Assembly (NCBI RefSeq): GCF_964275005.1
Contig: NC_092701.1
Coordinates: 6,864,715 to 6,928,714 of the forward strand
Source: Diadema setosum
Lineage: Eukaryota > Echinodermata > Echinoidea > Diadematoida > Diadematidae
Reading direction: 5' to 3'
Length of the DNA stretch: 64,000 nt
Part shown: piece by piece, positions 35,401 through 47,031 of the stretch
Layout: every line of letters starts with the position of its first letter
Position numbering within the stretch: the first letter of the stretch is position 1
The notes under the pieces: model-generated
Databases searched by the model: none
Seen by the model: only the letters and a program-made list of their open reading frames with translations
Told to the model about the DNA's origin: nothing
Program-made: the position numbers and the translations under genes

Positions 35401-35940
35401 GTATGGTTGGACCTACTACTAATCGACCGCCTAATGTTTATCTGCTTGATAAGAATATTTAACACTGAAATTCACGTAAAAAAACTTGACCTACGTGATT
35501 GAGAAAATCCAGCTCTATCAAATGCCGTTGTTCCGTTTTCGATTCGAAGTTTCAGTGCAAAAATATCGCCGACGAACTTGCGTGGCCTCGTTTCAGCTCC
35601 CCGCGGTAAATCGCGTTAATAGGATCGACCGCTGTTTTTGCATTGACAATGCACGCAAACCGAGTTGTATTGAACACCGTGTTGTACGAAGCTTTTTAGA
35701 AGCCTTTTAGAAACTTCCATAGACCTTACATTGTGCTGTCATTACGATTCGGTGAAAATATTCATTCGAAATTTTGTCCTTGATTAAAACCATTAATGAA
35801 CAATGAATTATCGCGTTTTCCCACACCATCCTCATGGTACATTCAAAGCCAATCCATTTTTATGTGCTTTGCGCGCAGATAAGTGCGTACTAAGTGTTCA
35901 GTGCGCGAATTATACGCGGTCGTAAGGGTGGTCGAGGGCT
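35401..35940 (+). repeat. 540-bp dispersed repeat, copy 1
   Basis: Begins GTATGGTTGGACCTACTA and is highly similar to 52891-53421 in the same orientation. Both copies keep an open frame with FEVSVQKYRRRTCVASFQLP and CFCIDNARKPSCIEHRV. No inverted ends or transposase were recognised. It could be an uncharacterised transposon fragment or a segmental duplication. Confidence 0.8.
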
Positions 35941-36530
35941 ATACACAAGACACAGGGTCTCCGACCCAATCGTCCGCGTTTAGAATGGACAACTTGGCGG
36001 TAATATCCGCTACCCATGACGATGTGTCATCGTCCATGATGGCCACCCTACCTATAATCTGATCTGACGATTACAGTGTAGTTAACGACTGACGACGATC
36101 GACGGTGCGATGAAGAGAAGGCGTACACTGTAGTCGTACAAGTATAGGCAGCTAGCTACTATAGCTCATGCGAACATTGCATCACACAGTACCGTACCAT
36201 ACATTCAATTCACATTACACAAAACGTACCTGTACTCCCCGCGCTCAGATCAATCACGCGAGCAAACGAGATACTATAGCGCGATACATTTCTTTAGGGA
36301 TGTCTTGCGCACACACACATTTCGCTTCGTAGCAACTTCGGAAGCGAGTTTACGTGCTGCCGCCCGCGGCTGAAATATGTCCATGTATCCTCGCGACTGG
36401 GTGTCTTTAACACCTGTACCGGTACATATGAAAGACAGCTGGAATAAATTTAATTAGCTATAAATGTAAATAAACTGTGGGGAGGATTCCTCACAATTAA
36501 CTGAAAACAAAAACAAAAACAAAGTATATG
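35941..36530. other. Region without recognised gene
   Basis: Moderately CpG-containing sequence with no supported coding region and no clear repeat structure. Confidence 0.3.
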
Positions 36531-36639
36531 TACCTTTGGTCCACTCCCCTGGTGTGCGTAGCAAGAATCAACATCACCTAGCAGCCAGTATACGCAAATG
36601 CTCTCAGTTTGCAATTCCTTCCATGCAGTTTAAGCAGAA

Positions 36640-37420
36640 GCAGCTGTGCTCTCTGGCCGAGATGTGCCAAGGTGAAATTCCCTTGAGCGGCTGTGTTTAT
36701 TATTTAACTGCTTTGAGCTGGGTGCTTCTGTTTTTTTTCCTCCTCCAATTCCTTGCCTGCTTCTTCTTCTTTCTTTCTTTCTTTTTTTCTGAGCATACCA
36801 ATGTCTTGCATCTATTTCTTCCATTTTCAGCTTGTGCATGTGTTGGAGCAGGCTTGGAACCAGAGGCTTTCTGTCTTCCTCTGTGGTTTAGATAATCACA
36901 CCTTCTCCATATCGAAGTCTCCAGAGCTTGCATCGCAACTGGTCAACTTCATTTTGCTGTTGGCGCCTTTCTGGATTTTCCTTTCTTCTTCGCCTGTCTA
37001 CACGCTGCCTTACAGCTGCTGTCCTCTTCTGTCCTTTGTTAGTTCTCCCTTCAGAAGGGTTTAGAACACGTTTGGCGACTCGCCTCTTCTTACTAGCCGA
37101 CTTTTGCCTCCTTTCTTTTCCTTTGCGTTCCTTTGCTTTCTCAGCTTGTTCATGTGTTGGAGCAGGCTTGGAGCCAGAGGCGTTCAGTCTTGCTCTGTGG
37201 TTAGATATTCTTTCCCTGCGCACTTCTTTGTCTCTACGCTTTTGCTCCTCGCTTCTGGTGAGTCGCCAGAGCCTGCATCGCAGCTGGTCAATTTCCCTGT
37301 GGTGTCGGTACTTTTCTGGATTATCCTTTACTCTTTGTCTGTATGCACGCTGCTTTTCAGCTGATGTCATCTTCTGTTTTTTACCATTTTTCCCCTCAAA
37401 AGGGTCTAGAACAGGGTTGC
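36640..37420. repeat. Tandem duplication, about 316-bp unit
   Basis: The block CATGTGTTGGAGCAGGCTTG recurs at about 36837 and 37153, and CTGCATCGCAGCTGGTCAA (or near form) about 316 bp apart as well. The period equals the amino-acid module of the basic protein, so the coding repeat arose by DNA duplication. Confidence 0.8.
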
Positions 37421-37464
37421 AGACTTGGGACTTGATGCTGGTTCTGCACTTAGATAGATCCAAC
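36888..37464 (-). CDS. Exon of unrecognised Arg/Lys-rich repeat protein
   Basis: The open frame covers 37505-36888; a good acceptor (TTTTCCAG) puts a likely exon start at 37464. The peptide is very basic. It carries two tandem modules of about 105 aa: VLDPFEGKNGKKQK...RQRVKDNPEKYRHH...DQLRCRLWRL, then VLNPSEGRTNKGQK...RRRRKENPERRQQQ...DQLRCKLWRL. The linker has SGSKPAPTHEQAEKAKERK. A further piece of the module (SGSKPAPTHAQAEN, about 36820-36870) lies downstream in another frame, so the stop at 36888 may reflect a frameshift in the last module. The function is unknown; a nucleic-acid-binding or nucleolar protein is possible from composition only. Upstream exons on the minus strand were not found. 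Confidence 0.45.
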
Positions 37465-37866
37465 CTGGAAAACAGCAGAATGATAATGATGTAGCCATCT
37501 AACAATGCATTCTAGTAATCTAGAGACTAAATTAAACTTATCAGCCAACAATAAAAATGTCAATCTTCTGCCATATTGCATTCTGCCATATTGCATTGTT
37601 TTCCCAATAGGTTTGCAGTACACACTGCCAATGTGAGATGACAATTTCACAAGACTGGCAAATAATCAATCATTATCTAGAAATTTACAATATAGATCTA
37701 TACCCCAAACATTATCTTATTTTCATGAAAAAAGTTTTAGCCACTTTCAATGTGTGGAAAAATGGAGAAATCTGTTTACCTTGTCTTGACCCTTGACCCC
37801 ACTGCCCAAAAATTTCCCTACCGGTACATATTCACTGCATGGTAATGCACATGTAAAAGTTGTGGG

Positions 37867-38025
37867 TGCTGTTCGTTATTCCGAAGCCAAGTTCAATATT
37901 CCGAAGGTTTGTTATTCCGAAGATTTGTTAATCCAAAAATGAAATTCGGAAAAACAAACTTTCGGAATAACGAATCTTCGGACTGAGGAGCCTTCGGAAT
38001 AACAAACCTTCGGAATAACGAGCTG
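37867..38025. mobile_element. MITE with GTTATTCCGAAG motifs
   Basis: Ends CTGTTCGTTATTCCGAAG and CAGCTCGTTATTCCGAAG (opposite strand) bound about 159 bp. The interior contains further direct and inverted copies of TTATTCCGAAG, so the molecule can fold in several ways. Confidence 0.8.
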
Positions 38026-39180
38026 TAACAAAAATTGTAACTGTGGCATAACATTAGCCATTTAACATATGAACATAATTTTTGACCTCTAACGTTATAG
38101 CCAAATCCCTAATGATATTATGTCAGGCAGGGTATGCATTCAGTATTACAGGTATATCAGTACAAAGTTCATGAAGACCCCTTGAGCCACTTCTGAGAAT
38201 TTTCATTTCACCTTTGGCCCTTGCCCTAGTAAATAACCCAAAACTTTTCTAGACTCTTGTAAGTCTCTTGCTCTGGTAATGCATGTAATACTAATGATGT
38301 ATATAGACACTCTACTTGACTCTAGGCCTCCATTAGTTTTTCAGGCTTTGCAGAAATATAGGGGGAAATACATGACCAACATGTACTGAAATTTAGCATT
38401 TGACCTCGACATATGACTTTTATATTATAAATTACATTGGAGCTGTGTGCACCCAAAAGTTGATAGACAGCTTTGTTCACTTACACATACGTGGCACATT
38501 CGATGCCAAGTTAACAAGTTAGTTTGGATATCTCAAACCATGGTCCATGGAGCTACAAACGAAATGCTACAAACGAAACGAAACGGTTTGTACAACTTAC
38601 TACAACTTAAGTTGTATGTTGTCCATAAAATCAGCCCCCATCCTGAGGCATCTATCCTTCCAAGTTTACATGACTGTTACTACGAATGCGTAGTAACACC
38701 TGTAATTTTGCCTTAAATCGACATATACCGGTAATCAACTAAGATCTACCGCGATGCCAATCGCATTAAACTTACAACACAAAAGAGAGTACATGGGACT
38801 ACTACAACGTAGTCCCATTTGTTGCTTTTCATGTATGTTAAATTCTGTAACTGTAACGGCCGCGTCCTAAATTCTGATTCGAGACCGAGACCGGGCTCAA
38901 GTTTAGTCCTAATGTCAAATGACTTCTGAAAGAGGTTTCATACAACAAATAAAATTAAATATATTGTAATGAATGTCGTTCACGTACGGCATAGAATGAG
39001 AATCAGTCGTCATCGTCGCGTCGTTGGATTTGTACCGGCTCGCTCGTGCGTCCGATCGTGCACAGGGTCTACATCCAAACGTTTGAGTGCAGTGGTGATG
39101 GCACGTTGTACAACGCCAGTGCACAACACTCGCCGGGAGCAGAGAGCTAGCTAGAGGGAGAGAGAAGAGGCGCATATGAT

Positions 39181-39232
<52 letters not shown>
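39181..39232 (+). repeat. 52-nt poly-G tract
   Basis: Fifty-two consecutive G residues, followed by GGAAGG and a (GTT)n run at about 39246-39268. Such a pure run is rare and is prone to length error in sequencing. Confidence 0.95.
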
Positions 39233-39233
<1 letters not shown>

Positions 39234-39753
39234 AGGAAAGTACAATGTTGTTGTTGTTGTTGTTGTTAATGTTCTTGTCTTTGTTGGGTTTTTTTCCCTC
39301 TTTTTTCCTCGCAAAAATAGATCTACAGTTCACTGCCGATTTTTAATTTTGGCAGGTCTGCCTGGTGGGTGTTTCACAAAGAATTCAAGTTGAAATCAAT
39401 AAAACATACGAATAAATTTTTTTTTAAAGAATTCAGGTTGATCCTACATTTGAGATTCAGTTCCCTAGTCAGTTTAATTTGATTTTTTTTTTTTCAGAAT
39501 CTGCTTCAAACTGCATGTGAAAAATAATTAATTAACAGAAAATTCCTTCATTCCTTGTTTTATTTGTATCATTAATGCCTGCAGGGAAAAAAAGTCTGCA
39601 AAATTGTCATTTTCATCTGAAGACACACACAGCATACCAAATTTTTAAGATGATCTTAAAAAGTTAAGATCGACTTTGAAATCTTTGTGAAACCACCAGT
39701 GTGGTGATGTAAAGTGTACAATGTCTTTGTATGGTAACATATAATATACAGTA

Positions 39754-39956
39754 CTGTATACGCCGTTATTTTCGCGTATAGATATTTTTGCGAATGACGA
39801 GGTCAGACATTTTCGTGAGATGTTGTTTTTGCGAATCGACCCTGATGCTTACGTTAATGCTCTATTAACACAGCATTAACACAGCACATGGAGTCATTTT
39901 CACGTGTTGTTAAATTCGCGAAAATTAAACCCTCGCGAAATTAACAGCTTTTACAG
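39754..39956. mobile_element. MITE, family C, TA target
   Basis: CTGTATACGCCGTTATTTTC at the left and a matching inverted end (TAACAGCTTTTACAG) at the right, with TA on both sides (39752-39753, 39957-39958). Sister of 29655-29875. Confidence 0.85.
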
Positions 39957-39964
39957 TATATGTA

Positions 39965-39967
<3 letters not shown>

Positions 39968-40018
<51 letters not shown>
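39968..40018. repeat. (TA)n microsatellite
   Basis: About 25 uninterrupted TA units immediately downstream of the family C MITE. Confidence 0.95.
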
Positions 40019-40019
<1 letters not shown>

Positions 40020-40020
<1 letters not shown>

Positions 40021-40830
40021 AACATTGTATATACTGCCTAATTTTCCAGTCTAGCTTATTGCAATTACATGTACTGCATTTTTATTTTTTCATTAGTATC
40101 TTCGCTGGTATTGTTACATACCCCTCATGGCAGACTTGATCTCGAAACTGGTTTCAGCAACATATGGCTGACTTCCATCCCGTTTGTAGCAACACTGTTG
40201 TTTCTTTTGTATGAATACTTGTTTTGTAATCTTTGTTCTCTCTTTTCTATGTAATTCTGTGTGCAATTCAGTCTTATGACTGCGAGACATGAATACCTTA
40301 ATAAAATACCATATCTATCTACAAGTGTATCTATCTATCTATCTATCTGACACCGTATATGCTTTGTAATTACCGAGGTGTCTGTATGTTATGGATTAAA
40401 TGTTTATTACAGCACCATAGCTACTATAGCTAGCAATAAAACCAGCATTTGGAATGAAAGATATGATAAATGTTTCGGCTACAATGTATATTAAATGGAC
40501 TTGTACAACAACAACTTTTTCAGTCCTTGGAGCATTTAATCATTGAGTCATAAGTACATGCAGGCCTTCATCAGTCAAATGATGTGTAAGAGATATTTTG
40601 CTCTTGTTTCACTTTATTTATAATGAGACATCTGGGCTGACTGATATTTGTATCACTAGATTAACATTATTTCAAACATTTCAATGCATTGGTCATCGAA
40701 TCTAGTGTCTCAGTTTACAGAAAATTATTCCACACACAAACAACATGACAAATACAGCTGAAATAGAAGAGTTTCACAAACATGAGATCTAATTTGGGCA
40801 CATTTGGTATCATAAATATGAATAAATTTG
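40020..40830. other. Region without recognised gene
   Basis: A TTAATAAAATACC stretch near 40300 followed by (ATCT)n at 40327-40348 could be a retroposon tail. Otherwise nothing could be assigned. Confidence 0.3.
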
Positions 40831-41600
40831 AGAACAAAATAAAACAGAAAATATAAAGAGAATTCAATGTGTTTACATTTATATGGGACAATGAAAAAGC
40901 CTTTGGCTTATCTTTTGAAAGGCATGGGAATAACATCACAATCAACAAGCATGTATGTACTCTCATTGACAAAAAAAAAAAAAAATTTTGAGAATTCTCT
41001 TTATAATTTCTTTATATCATTGTACTTCAGCAATATCAGCAATTATCGTAGTCTTCTTATGCAGTGATGGCAGCACAGAAAATTTTACAATTCTTGGTAT
41101 TGCATATGCGCAGAAAACTTTTGTGCACGCTGAATAGCCCTGTCACAGATGCACTGTGGGATTCCTCGGTGCCATTATCGCTTCCGGTTGACCTGCGTGT
41201 GTCTTAGTTCCAATGCAATTCAATACAATAATTGTCTGCTTTTCTTTTATTGCTGCTCTTTTCTTCGCTTAGAAGTCAACTAAAAAAAAGTTTGAAATTT
41301 CAAAATTTTACTGATTTGCGGTCACTCGGGTCATGGTTCACTACTGCAAGGCTTCAATGTTCTGGTTACATGATGGAAAGTAAAGAAATATTCAACCAAA
41401 AATACCCCTGGATAAAGATGTTTTGTGACCTGCGTACATATGCCGTCAAAACGAGGCAAGTTTGTCCCCTGAGCTATCCCATAATGCATCTAAAATGCTG
41501 CTCTGCGCATGGCACCTAGGTATTGACGATACTGAGAATTGAACAAATTGTCCAGTCTTTTCTTCAAACTTCACTGATGTGTTCTCATGCAATTGTTATT
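40830..41600. mobile_element. Degraded family A MITE with insertion
   Basis: Family A blocks (AATATAAAGAGAATTCAATG; GCATGGGAATAACATC; TTCACTGATGTGTTCT) appear in order, but about 430 bp of foreign sequence separates the right arm. Ends are not preserved. Confidence 0.5.
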
Positions 41601-41948
41601 AAAGAGCATTAGATTTTTGCCACAGACATAGAAGGAAAAAAAACCCTGTTCTGCAAAATATAATATAAAATTGATCTCACAACATTTGAGTTTTAACATC
41701 AGTGCCGGGCCATTTTTGCGTTCACTCAAATTTATAGCGCAGATAGCAGCTTGATGCAATTTTCATATGGGTGGACCATTTTACTTCATAAAGGCTGCGT
41801 CTTCACAAAATCCAAATCTACTTTGCAACACAACGCAGGGGGAGAGGAGAACGGCCAGTGCAATCGTCTTGACGTCCGCTTTGCAAATCTAATGCTCCCT
41901 GCAGTATTCACTTTCACACATAAATTTGGAGTTCATTGCCCTCTCATT

Positions 41949-42274
41949 GGCCCGAATTCACGAAGGTGGTACAAATGAAACCGTGGTTTAAACCATGGAC
42001 AAAAACCATGGAGCGCTAAGTGTCGCACGGAATATTTCCTTACGAAATTGGTCATTTCGTCGACAAAATGACCGTTTCGTTAACGAAATCATCATTTCGT
42101 GGACGAAATGTTCATTTAGTTACAAAATGTTGTCATTTCGTTACAAAATAATCATTTCATCGACGAAATGACTGATTTCGTAACGAAATATTCCATGCGC
42201 CACTTGGCAGTCCATGGTTTTAGTCCCTGGTTTAAACCATGGTTTCATTTGTACCACCTTCGTGAATTCGGGCC
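41949..42274. mobile_element. Fold-back MITE with GGCCCGAATTCACGAAGG ends
   Basis: A 326-bp palindrome with long, nearly perfect arms: GGCCCGAATTCACGAAGG, GGTACAAATGAAACC and GGTTTAAACCATGG. The centre contains about ten copies of ATTTCGT or ACGAAAT in alternating orientation. No coding content. Confidence 0.9.
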
Positions 42275-42968
42275 AAAATGTTCACAGCAGAACTTCTGTA
42301 ATCTTGGTTTTGACTGTTCACGGGGAATTGATTCATGAAAAGTCCCCCCCCCCCCTCCCTCCTAAAAAATAATAAATAAATCAAGATAAATAAATAAAAT
42401 CCCGGTCACTTTCTTAGGGCATGCGACTTTTTGTGTGATACACAGCTCACAGCTGGCTACTTAATTACAATGATAACAATATATCATTCTGACAATCATT
42501 TGTAGAATTTGGTATTGAATGACCAAGAGTTTTTAGTATTCTGTCATTTGGTCTTAGAGTTTGATCATTCAGCTTACAATCAGCTACAACTTTGCCATGA
42601 AAGTCACAATAAACTTGTGGAAGATCAAAGAAAACAATCAAAATAATACTAACCTGCTTAGAATGTTCAAACTTACAATTCTACTTAACATCTTACTTTA
42701 AAAAAAATCGAAAATCATTATGCAGTAGTATCCTTTCCTATGCCACTATGCCCTTATGTACGTCCCTCACATATCTTTCTGTAATTAACTTATTTCTGGT
42801 ACAGTTACACAAAATAGACAAGATTAATTACATAACAATGACCTCAATGGGGTCATTTGTTTTGTTTCAGAAGCAGATACTCCTAATGTCTGAAGGTGAC
42901 TTTTAACCTAAGACAATATATAAAATAGATTAGGGTCACTTCATTCACTCTGTATGTACTCTTGATGG

Positions 42969-45900
42969 TCAAATGTTTCTAGTTTGCACAAACTCAGAAA
43001 GAAGATTTGCCTTCTCTTCAACCTTCTTGCAGCCTGAGGAAGAGAATTGGCCATTTTCTGGATAGTAAGAAAGTTTATCCGCAATCCACTCCATGTCTTC
43101 TCTCGCTAGGGTCACATTTTTCTGTGCTGCTGCTTGCTGAATGCACAGTAGGACATGCTGTCTCTCCAATGGCAGAAATGGAATGTGACTGTCAACAACT
43201 GCCAGCAGTTGGGTGTAGACTCTTTCAAGCTTGGTCGTGTCTTCCTCAACACCAGTGGGCAAGTCCTCAGGTGCCGATTTTGGAAAAACAGAGTGACCTG
43301 ATTCTAAGATAGGAGTTAGCTCTTGCAGGTTTATATCCTCTCTTTTTCTGCCCTTGTAAAACTGTTCCATGACATAGTTTACTATCGCATTTCCTCCAAT
43401 GTTTGTGATGAGGACGAAGGCCATCTTTTGCTCCTGAGACGCTTGTCGCTTGCGGACACTCTTCAAAGTGAATGCCAAAGCTTCAAAGAGGTTGGCAGCA
43501 CTGTCGTATCCCAGATCTTCTACAACATAAAGGACCACGGGGCAAGCTCTATACAGGATTCTTCCAAGGTCAATGAAGTCCTCCAGTGCAACGGAGTAGT
43601 CATAGGCTGTTACAAGATGATCCCTGACTTCTACAAGTGAAGGTAGAAATTTCATCATGCACTGTTCTCCAGTGCTTTTGGGAAACAATGCCTTTCCCAT
43701 CAAGTCCACAACGAAAGTCTTACCAACTCCTGGCTGTCCATGGAACATAATGACCATGGATTGGTCCTTGGCATCCTTGGCAAAAATTCTCAACAGCAAT
43801 TTAGGCAAAACATTCACAACGATAGGTTGGCCAAATAATTGGCTGTGCAGGACTGTCTCAAGGGTTTCTCCACCAACAGCAACAGCTGGACTGGCTCGAT
43901 GCTGCGCAATAAGCCAGAGGCTGAGGTAGAAAAGGACTGCGAGTAGCACAGCTGCCATGCACACGAGCAGGAAGAGCCGCACGCAGGGGCACCGACTCCC
44001 ACTGGCGACATCTTCCTCTGGATGGTCCTCTTCCAGGATTTCTTGTGCTCCTCCAGAGAACCACACCCTGTCGCCTTTGTCCTTGCCTGAGATTTTCCTC
44101 CTCCGGGGACCTTTCTTTTTGATAGATGATGACAGCGGTGTTCTCGGTGAGTCCCCACTGCCGCTGTGGATCATACTTGGAGACTGTCCTGGCGATGGAA
44201 GACTGCCTGAGCTCTGGTCATGATCAGGGTTGAATTGCACTTTGCGACCTATTTATGGAAGCGAGAGACAAGTGGAATGATGGACATTACTTCTCACTAC
44301 AAATGCATTATTTCCAGAAGCAAATAAGAACTACACAACAGGGCTCTACATTAGCGGTGGTCCAGCTAATATTGGTGTTGGGCCACATATCTTATCATTT
44401 GGTGGCCCAATCTGGCAACTAAGATTCAAAGTGGATTGTTGGGCCACTACATATCTTTTTGGGACCACCAAAATTTTAGTTTTAAAAATTGGTGGTCCCC
44501 CATGGGCCACCAGATGAAAAAGTTAGTGTCAAGCCCTGCACATAATGTGTACTGATATAATGGCAAAGACTACCCCGAAGCAAAATTTTGCATAATTATA
44601 TAAGCAAGAGCATAAAGGCAACAATTCAGGGAAAGACTGAGCAAATTCAAACAATTATGAAGTTAGAAATCTTTGAGTGACACAGTATTCACAATCAGGA
44701 TGTGTGGTGCCCTGATGGGCTGATCTGACAGCAGTCAGATGACAAACATATGTCATACATCTTTTCTTAGTCTGCATACATGCACAGCCAAGTCTTGAGT
44801 ACCGGTAATCATTGTATAAATCATGAATTGAAGACACCCTACAATATTTTGAAAGAGTGAAACAAATGGGACTGATGGACATAAAGAATCTTATAAAGCT
44901 ATTTGCCAAGCAATGTTTCAAACTAGGAGGATGAAAACTAAGCCATTTTTTGACTACAGAGTATTCACTGTAACTGAAAAAGCTTTGATACAATCTCCAC
45001 ACAATAGGACATCAACCTCTTGATTCTCCTCTATTGACTCAAAATTTACTGTATCCAATACAATTACTTTCAGCGTACAATTTGTCCATTTAGATGACAG
45101 CAACGAAACAACATTTCAGTCTACACAGTATGACACCTGCTTGCATACAGCCATGAAAATCTGCATTCGCCGAAATGAGGGAATGATAAATAGTGCTCAG
45201 ATATTTTTCTTTGTATTAAAAGGTAGGTTCTTCTGCATGAAGACCAAACAAGTTTACAGTTGAGGCATCTAGTCTTAAATTTGGGTCTATCCCATACACC
45301 TGGGTTCAGCCATTTTTACAACAGGATCAATCCAGTTTTAATCCAGGATTTACATGTTCATACGTAAATTGGATGTTTAAAAGAGATTAAAGTAAGCGAT
45401 ACAAGCACCATGATGTGAATTGTGTTGAGAGTATTGATACCTGGAAAACTAGGAGAGGAAGAACGACCACTTCCAGAATGTAGCCACATGGTAGAATCTG
45501 GACTTGTGCCCATTTGTCTGGAACCAACCATAGAGGGTGATTTTGGACTGTAAGGAGAGGAATGTGGACTATATGGCAGAGTCGGGTGCTGCGATGCAGA
45601 AGGTGACCATGGGCGGCCGCTTGGAGTGGACAGGACAACATCCACGGAGGTTCTCATCCTGACAACTGTCTGACCGGATGGACAAACCATCACATCCATG
45701 GTCCGGTCGTATGTGACAGAACCCTCCTCGTGGGCATTGTTGAGAGGATGTCTGAGAGTTTCCTGTGTACGGTGCACAGTCCCGTCCAGATTGCCATGAA
45801 TGGATGGGGAGACTGGAGACAGGGACCTCCTGCCTCTATCGTCGTTGGCACTAGGCCACATCAGCGCCAGGCAGTTCTCGGAAGCACTCCCTCGCTTGTT

Positions 45901-46008
45901 GGAACCCGACAGCAGCATGATGGGAGAGGTGTGCCGCGGCTCATCAAGACTCGACACCGGGGGTAGTGCAGGAGCTCTCACACTCTTTGAAGATGAAAAG
46001 GAGGTCAT
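42969..46008 (-). CDS. TOR4A: Torsin-4A-like AAA+ membrane protein
   Basis: Two coding exons, 46008-45441 and 44248-42969, joined in phase 1 (GT-AG); 615 aa. The first ~190 residues are Ser/Pro-rich with many SP/TP sites. Then come RKVQF (191-195), a basic patch KKKGPRRRKISGK (233-245), one transmembrane helix (about 279-304) and the torsin AAA+ domain: Walker A GQPGVGKT (360-367), Walker B-like VVLYVVED (427-434), sensor-1 region FVLITNIGG (467-475) and the C-terminal SGCKKVEEKANLL (GCK 595-597), which closely follows vertebrate TOR4A. Torsins act in the ER/nuclear envelope lumen with LAP1-type activators; TOR4A is a membrane-anchored member of little-known role. The P-loop ends KT, not the KN of TOR1A. 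An in-frame TAG four codons before the ATG supports the start. Intron 1 holds a hAT-like MITE. Confidence 0.9.
44339..44538. mobile_element. hAT-like MITE in TOR4A intron
   Basis: Ends CAGGGCTCTACATTAGC and CAGGGCTTGACACTAAC (minus strand) bound 200 bp. The interior has repeated GGTGG/CCACC and GGGCCAC motifs. A related left end occurs at about 48372. No clear target duplication. Confidence 0.75.
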
Positions 46009-46272
46009 GCTGATTGCCTAGAATCACCTGCACTGTAATGTAAGGTGAGCAATGTATTGGCAGTGAGCAAACATTGATGTCACAATCTTTTGATGCTTTT
46101 TTAAAGAGAACACACCATTTCTGGGTGAGGGAAAATCAGATACATGTCTTAAGTTCTATTGGAAAAATTAAAAATTATTACATTACACAAATTCTATTTA
46201 CTATTACATGAATAACAGTCCAACAGTTTTGCAGCCTGCCAATTCAACAGGCTGAGAGAAGAGTTCTTTAAA

Positions 46273-46715
46273 GGGGAATGTATGTGAATTGAGTGAACGC
46301 AGCAATGCAGAACCAATCAATGCTCAGAGTTTGAGGAATACTGACCAAGCCATTTCCAAGCTATTACTTTTTTCTTTTCTTAAGTTCTGTGCTGGCATCG
46401 CTAGATGAGAAGACTACAACAAATTGTGATGTCACTGTAATTAAAGATGAGTAGAAAGCCTCTCAAGATAATATTCAACATATTTTCATTTTTATATTAG
46501 CATAGTAGCATAGTAATAAATGTCATGAAAACTAAAAGTGATAATTGGACTTGTAAATCTATTTCAAAAACAGCAGGAATAATATTACCCTGAAGGTATG
46601 AACATATAAGTGTAAGTATTAATAAAAGTCAAGGAAATGTGTTTAGCTTAGTGGTTTACTCAATACTGTTCAAAGAATTTAATTTTGTGGAATTCTCTTT
46701 GTTTTGTTTGATACC
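46273..46715. mobile_element. Partial family A MITE
   Basis: Starts after TTAA with AGGGGAATG and keeps the CGCAGCAATGCAG, GCATCGCTAGATGAGAAGAC and CAGCAGGAATAATATTACCC blocks. The right arm is cut off near 46715. Confidence 0.55.
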
Positions 46716-46913
46716 ACAGAAAATCTCCCTGCAATCGCTTTGGCCTGGGATCACTACATTGAAAGATCACACATCTGTCTGTAATGCGCACTGCCATGGA
46801 ACATGGTGTACTGTATGGCGTAAAAGGGCATTGATTTTGATGTGAAAATTCATCATTTTGAATATTTACACACACAACCAGCTTGCACACAACACAAATA
46901 ACAACCCCAAACC

Positions 46914-47031
46914 AACGCTGCACACTGGCACTGCTCCGACAGTCCCTGACCACAAAAAAAAAAATCACTGTTGGACCAATATTTTTTTAGGAATGGACCA
47001 GTAAAAAATGGGTTAGTGTGCAGACCTGCCC
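46914..47031. mobile_element. Short hAT-like element
   Basis: Left CGCTGCACACTGGCACTG and right end, on the minus strand, CAGGTCTGCACACTAACCC, about 118 bp in all. It shares the ACTGGTCC-rich interior with 23595-23755 and with the right end at 7560. Confidence 0.6.

Noticed and set aside
36928-37494. A 188-aa plus-strand frame
   Set aside because: It is the complement of the Arg/Lys-rich exon; the minus strand has the splice acceptor and the modular repeats.
43007-44223. Frames opposite the torsin exon
   Set aside because: Shadows of the TOR4A coding exon, which has motifs throughout and consistent splicing.
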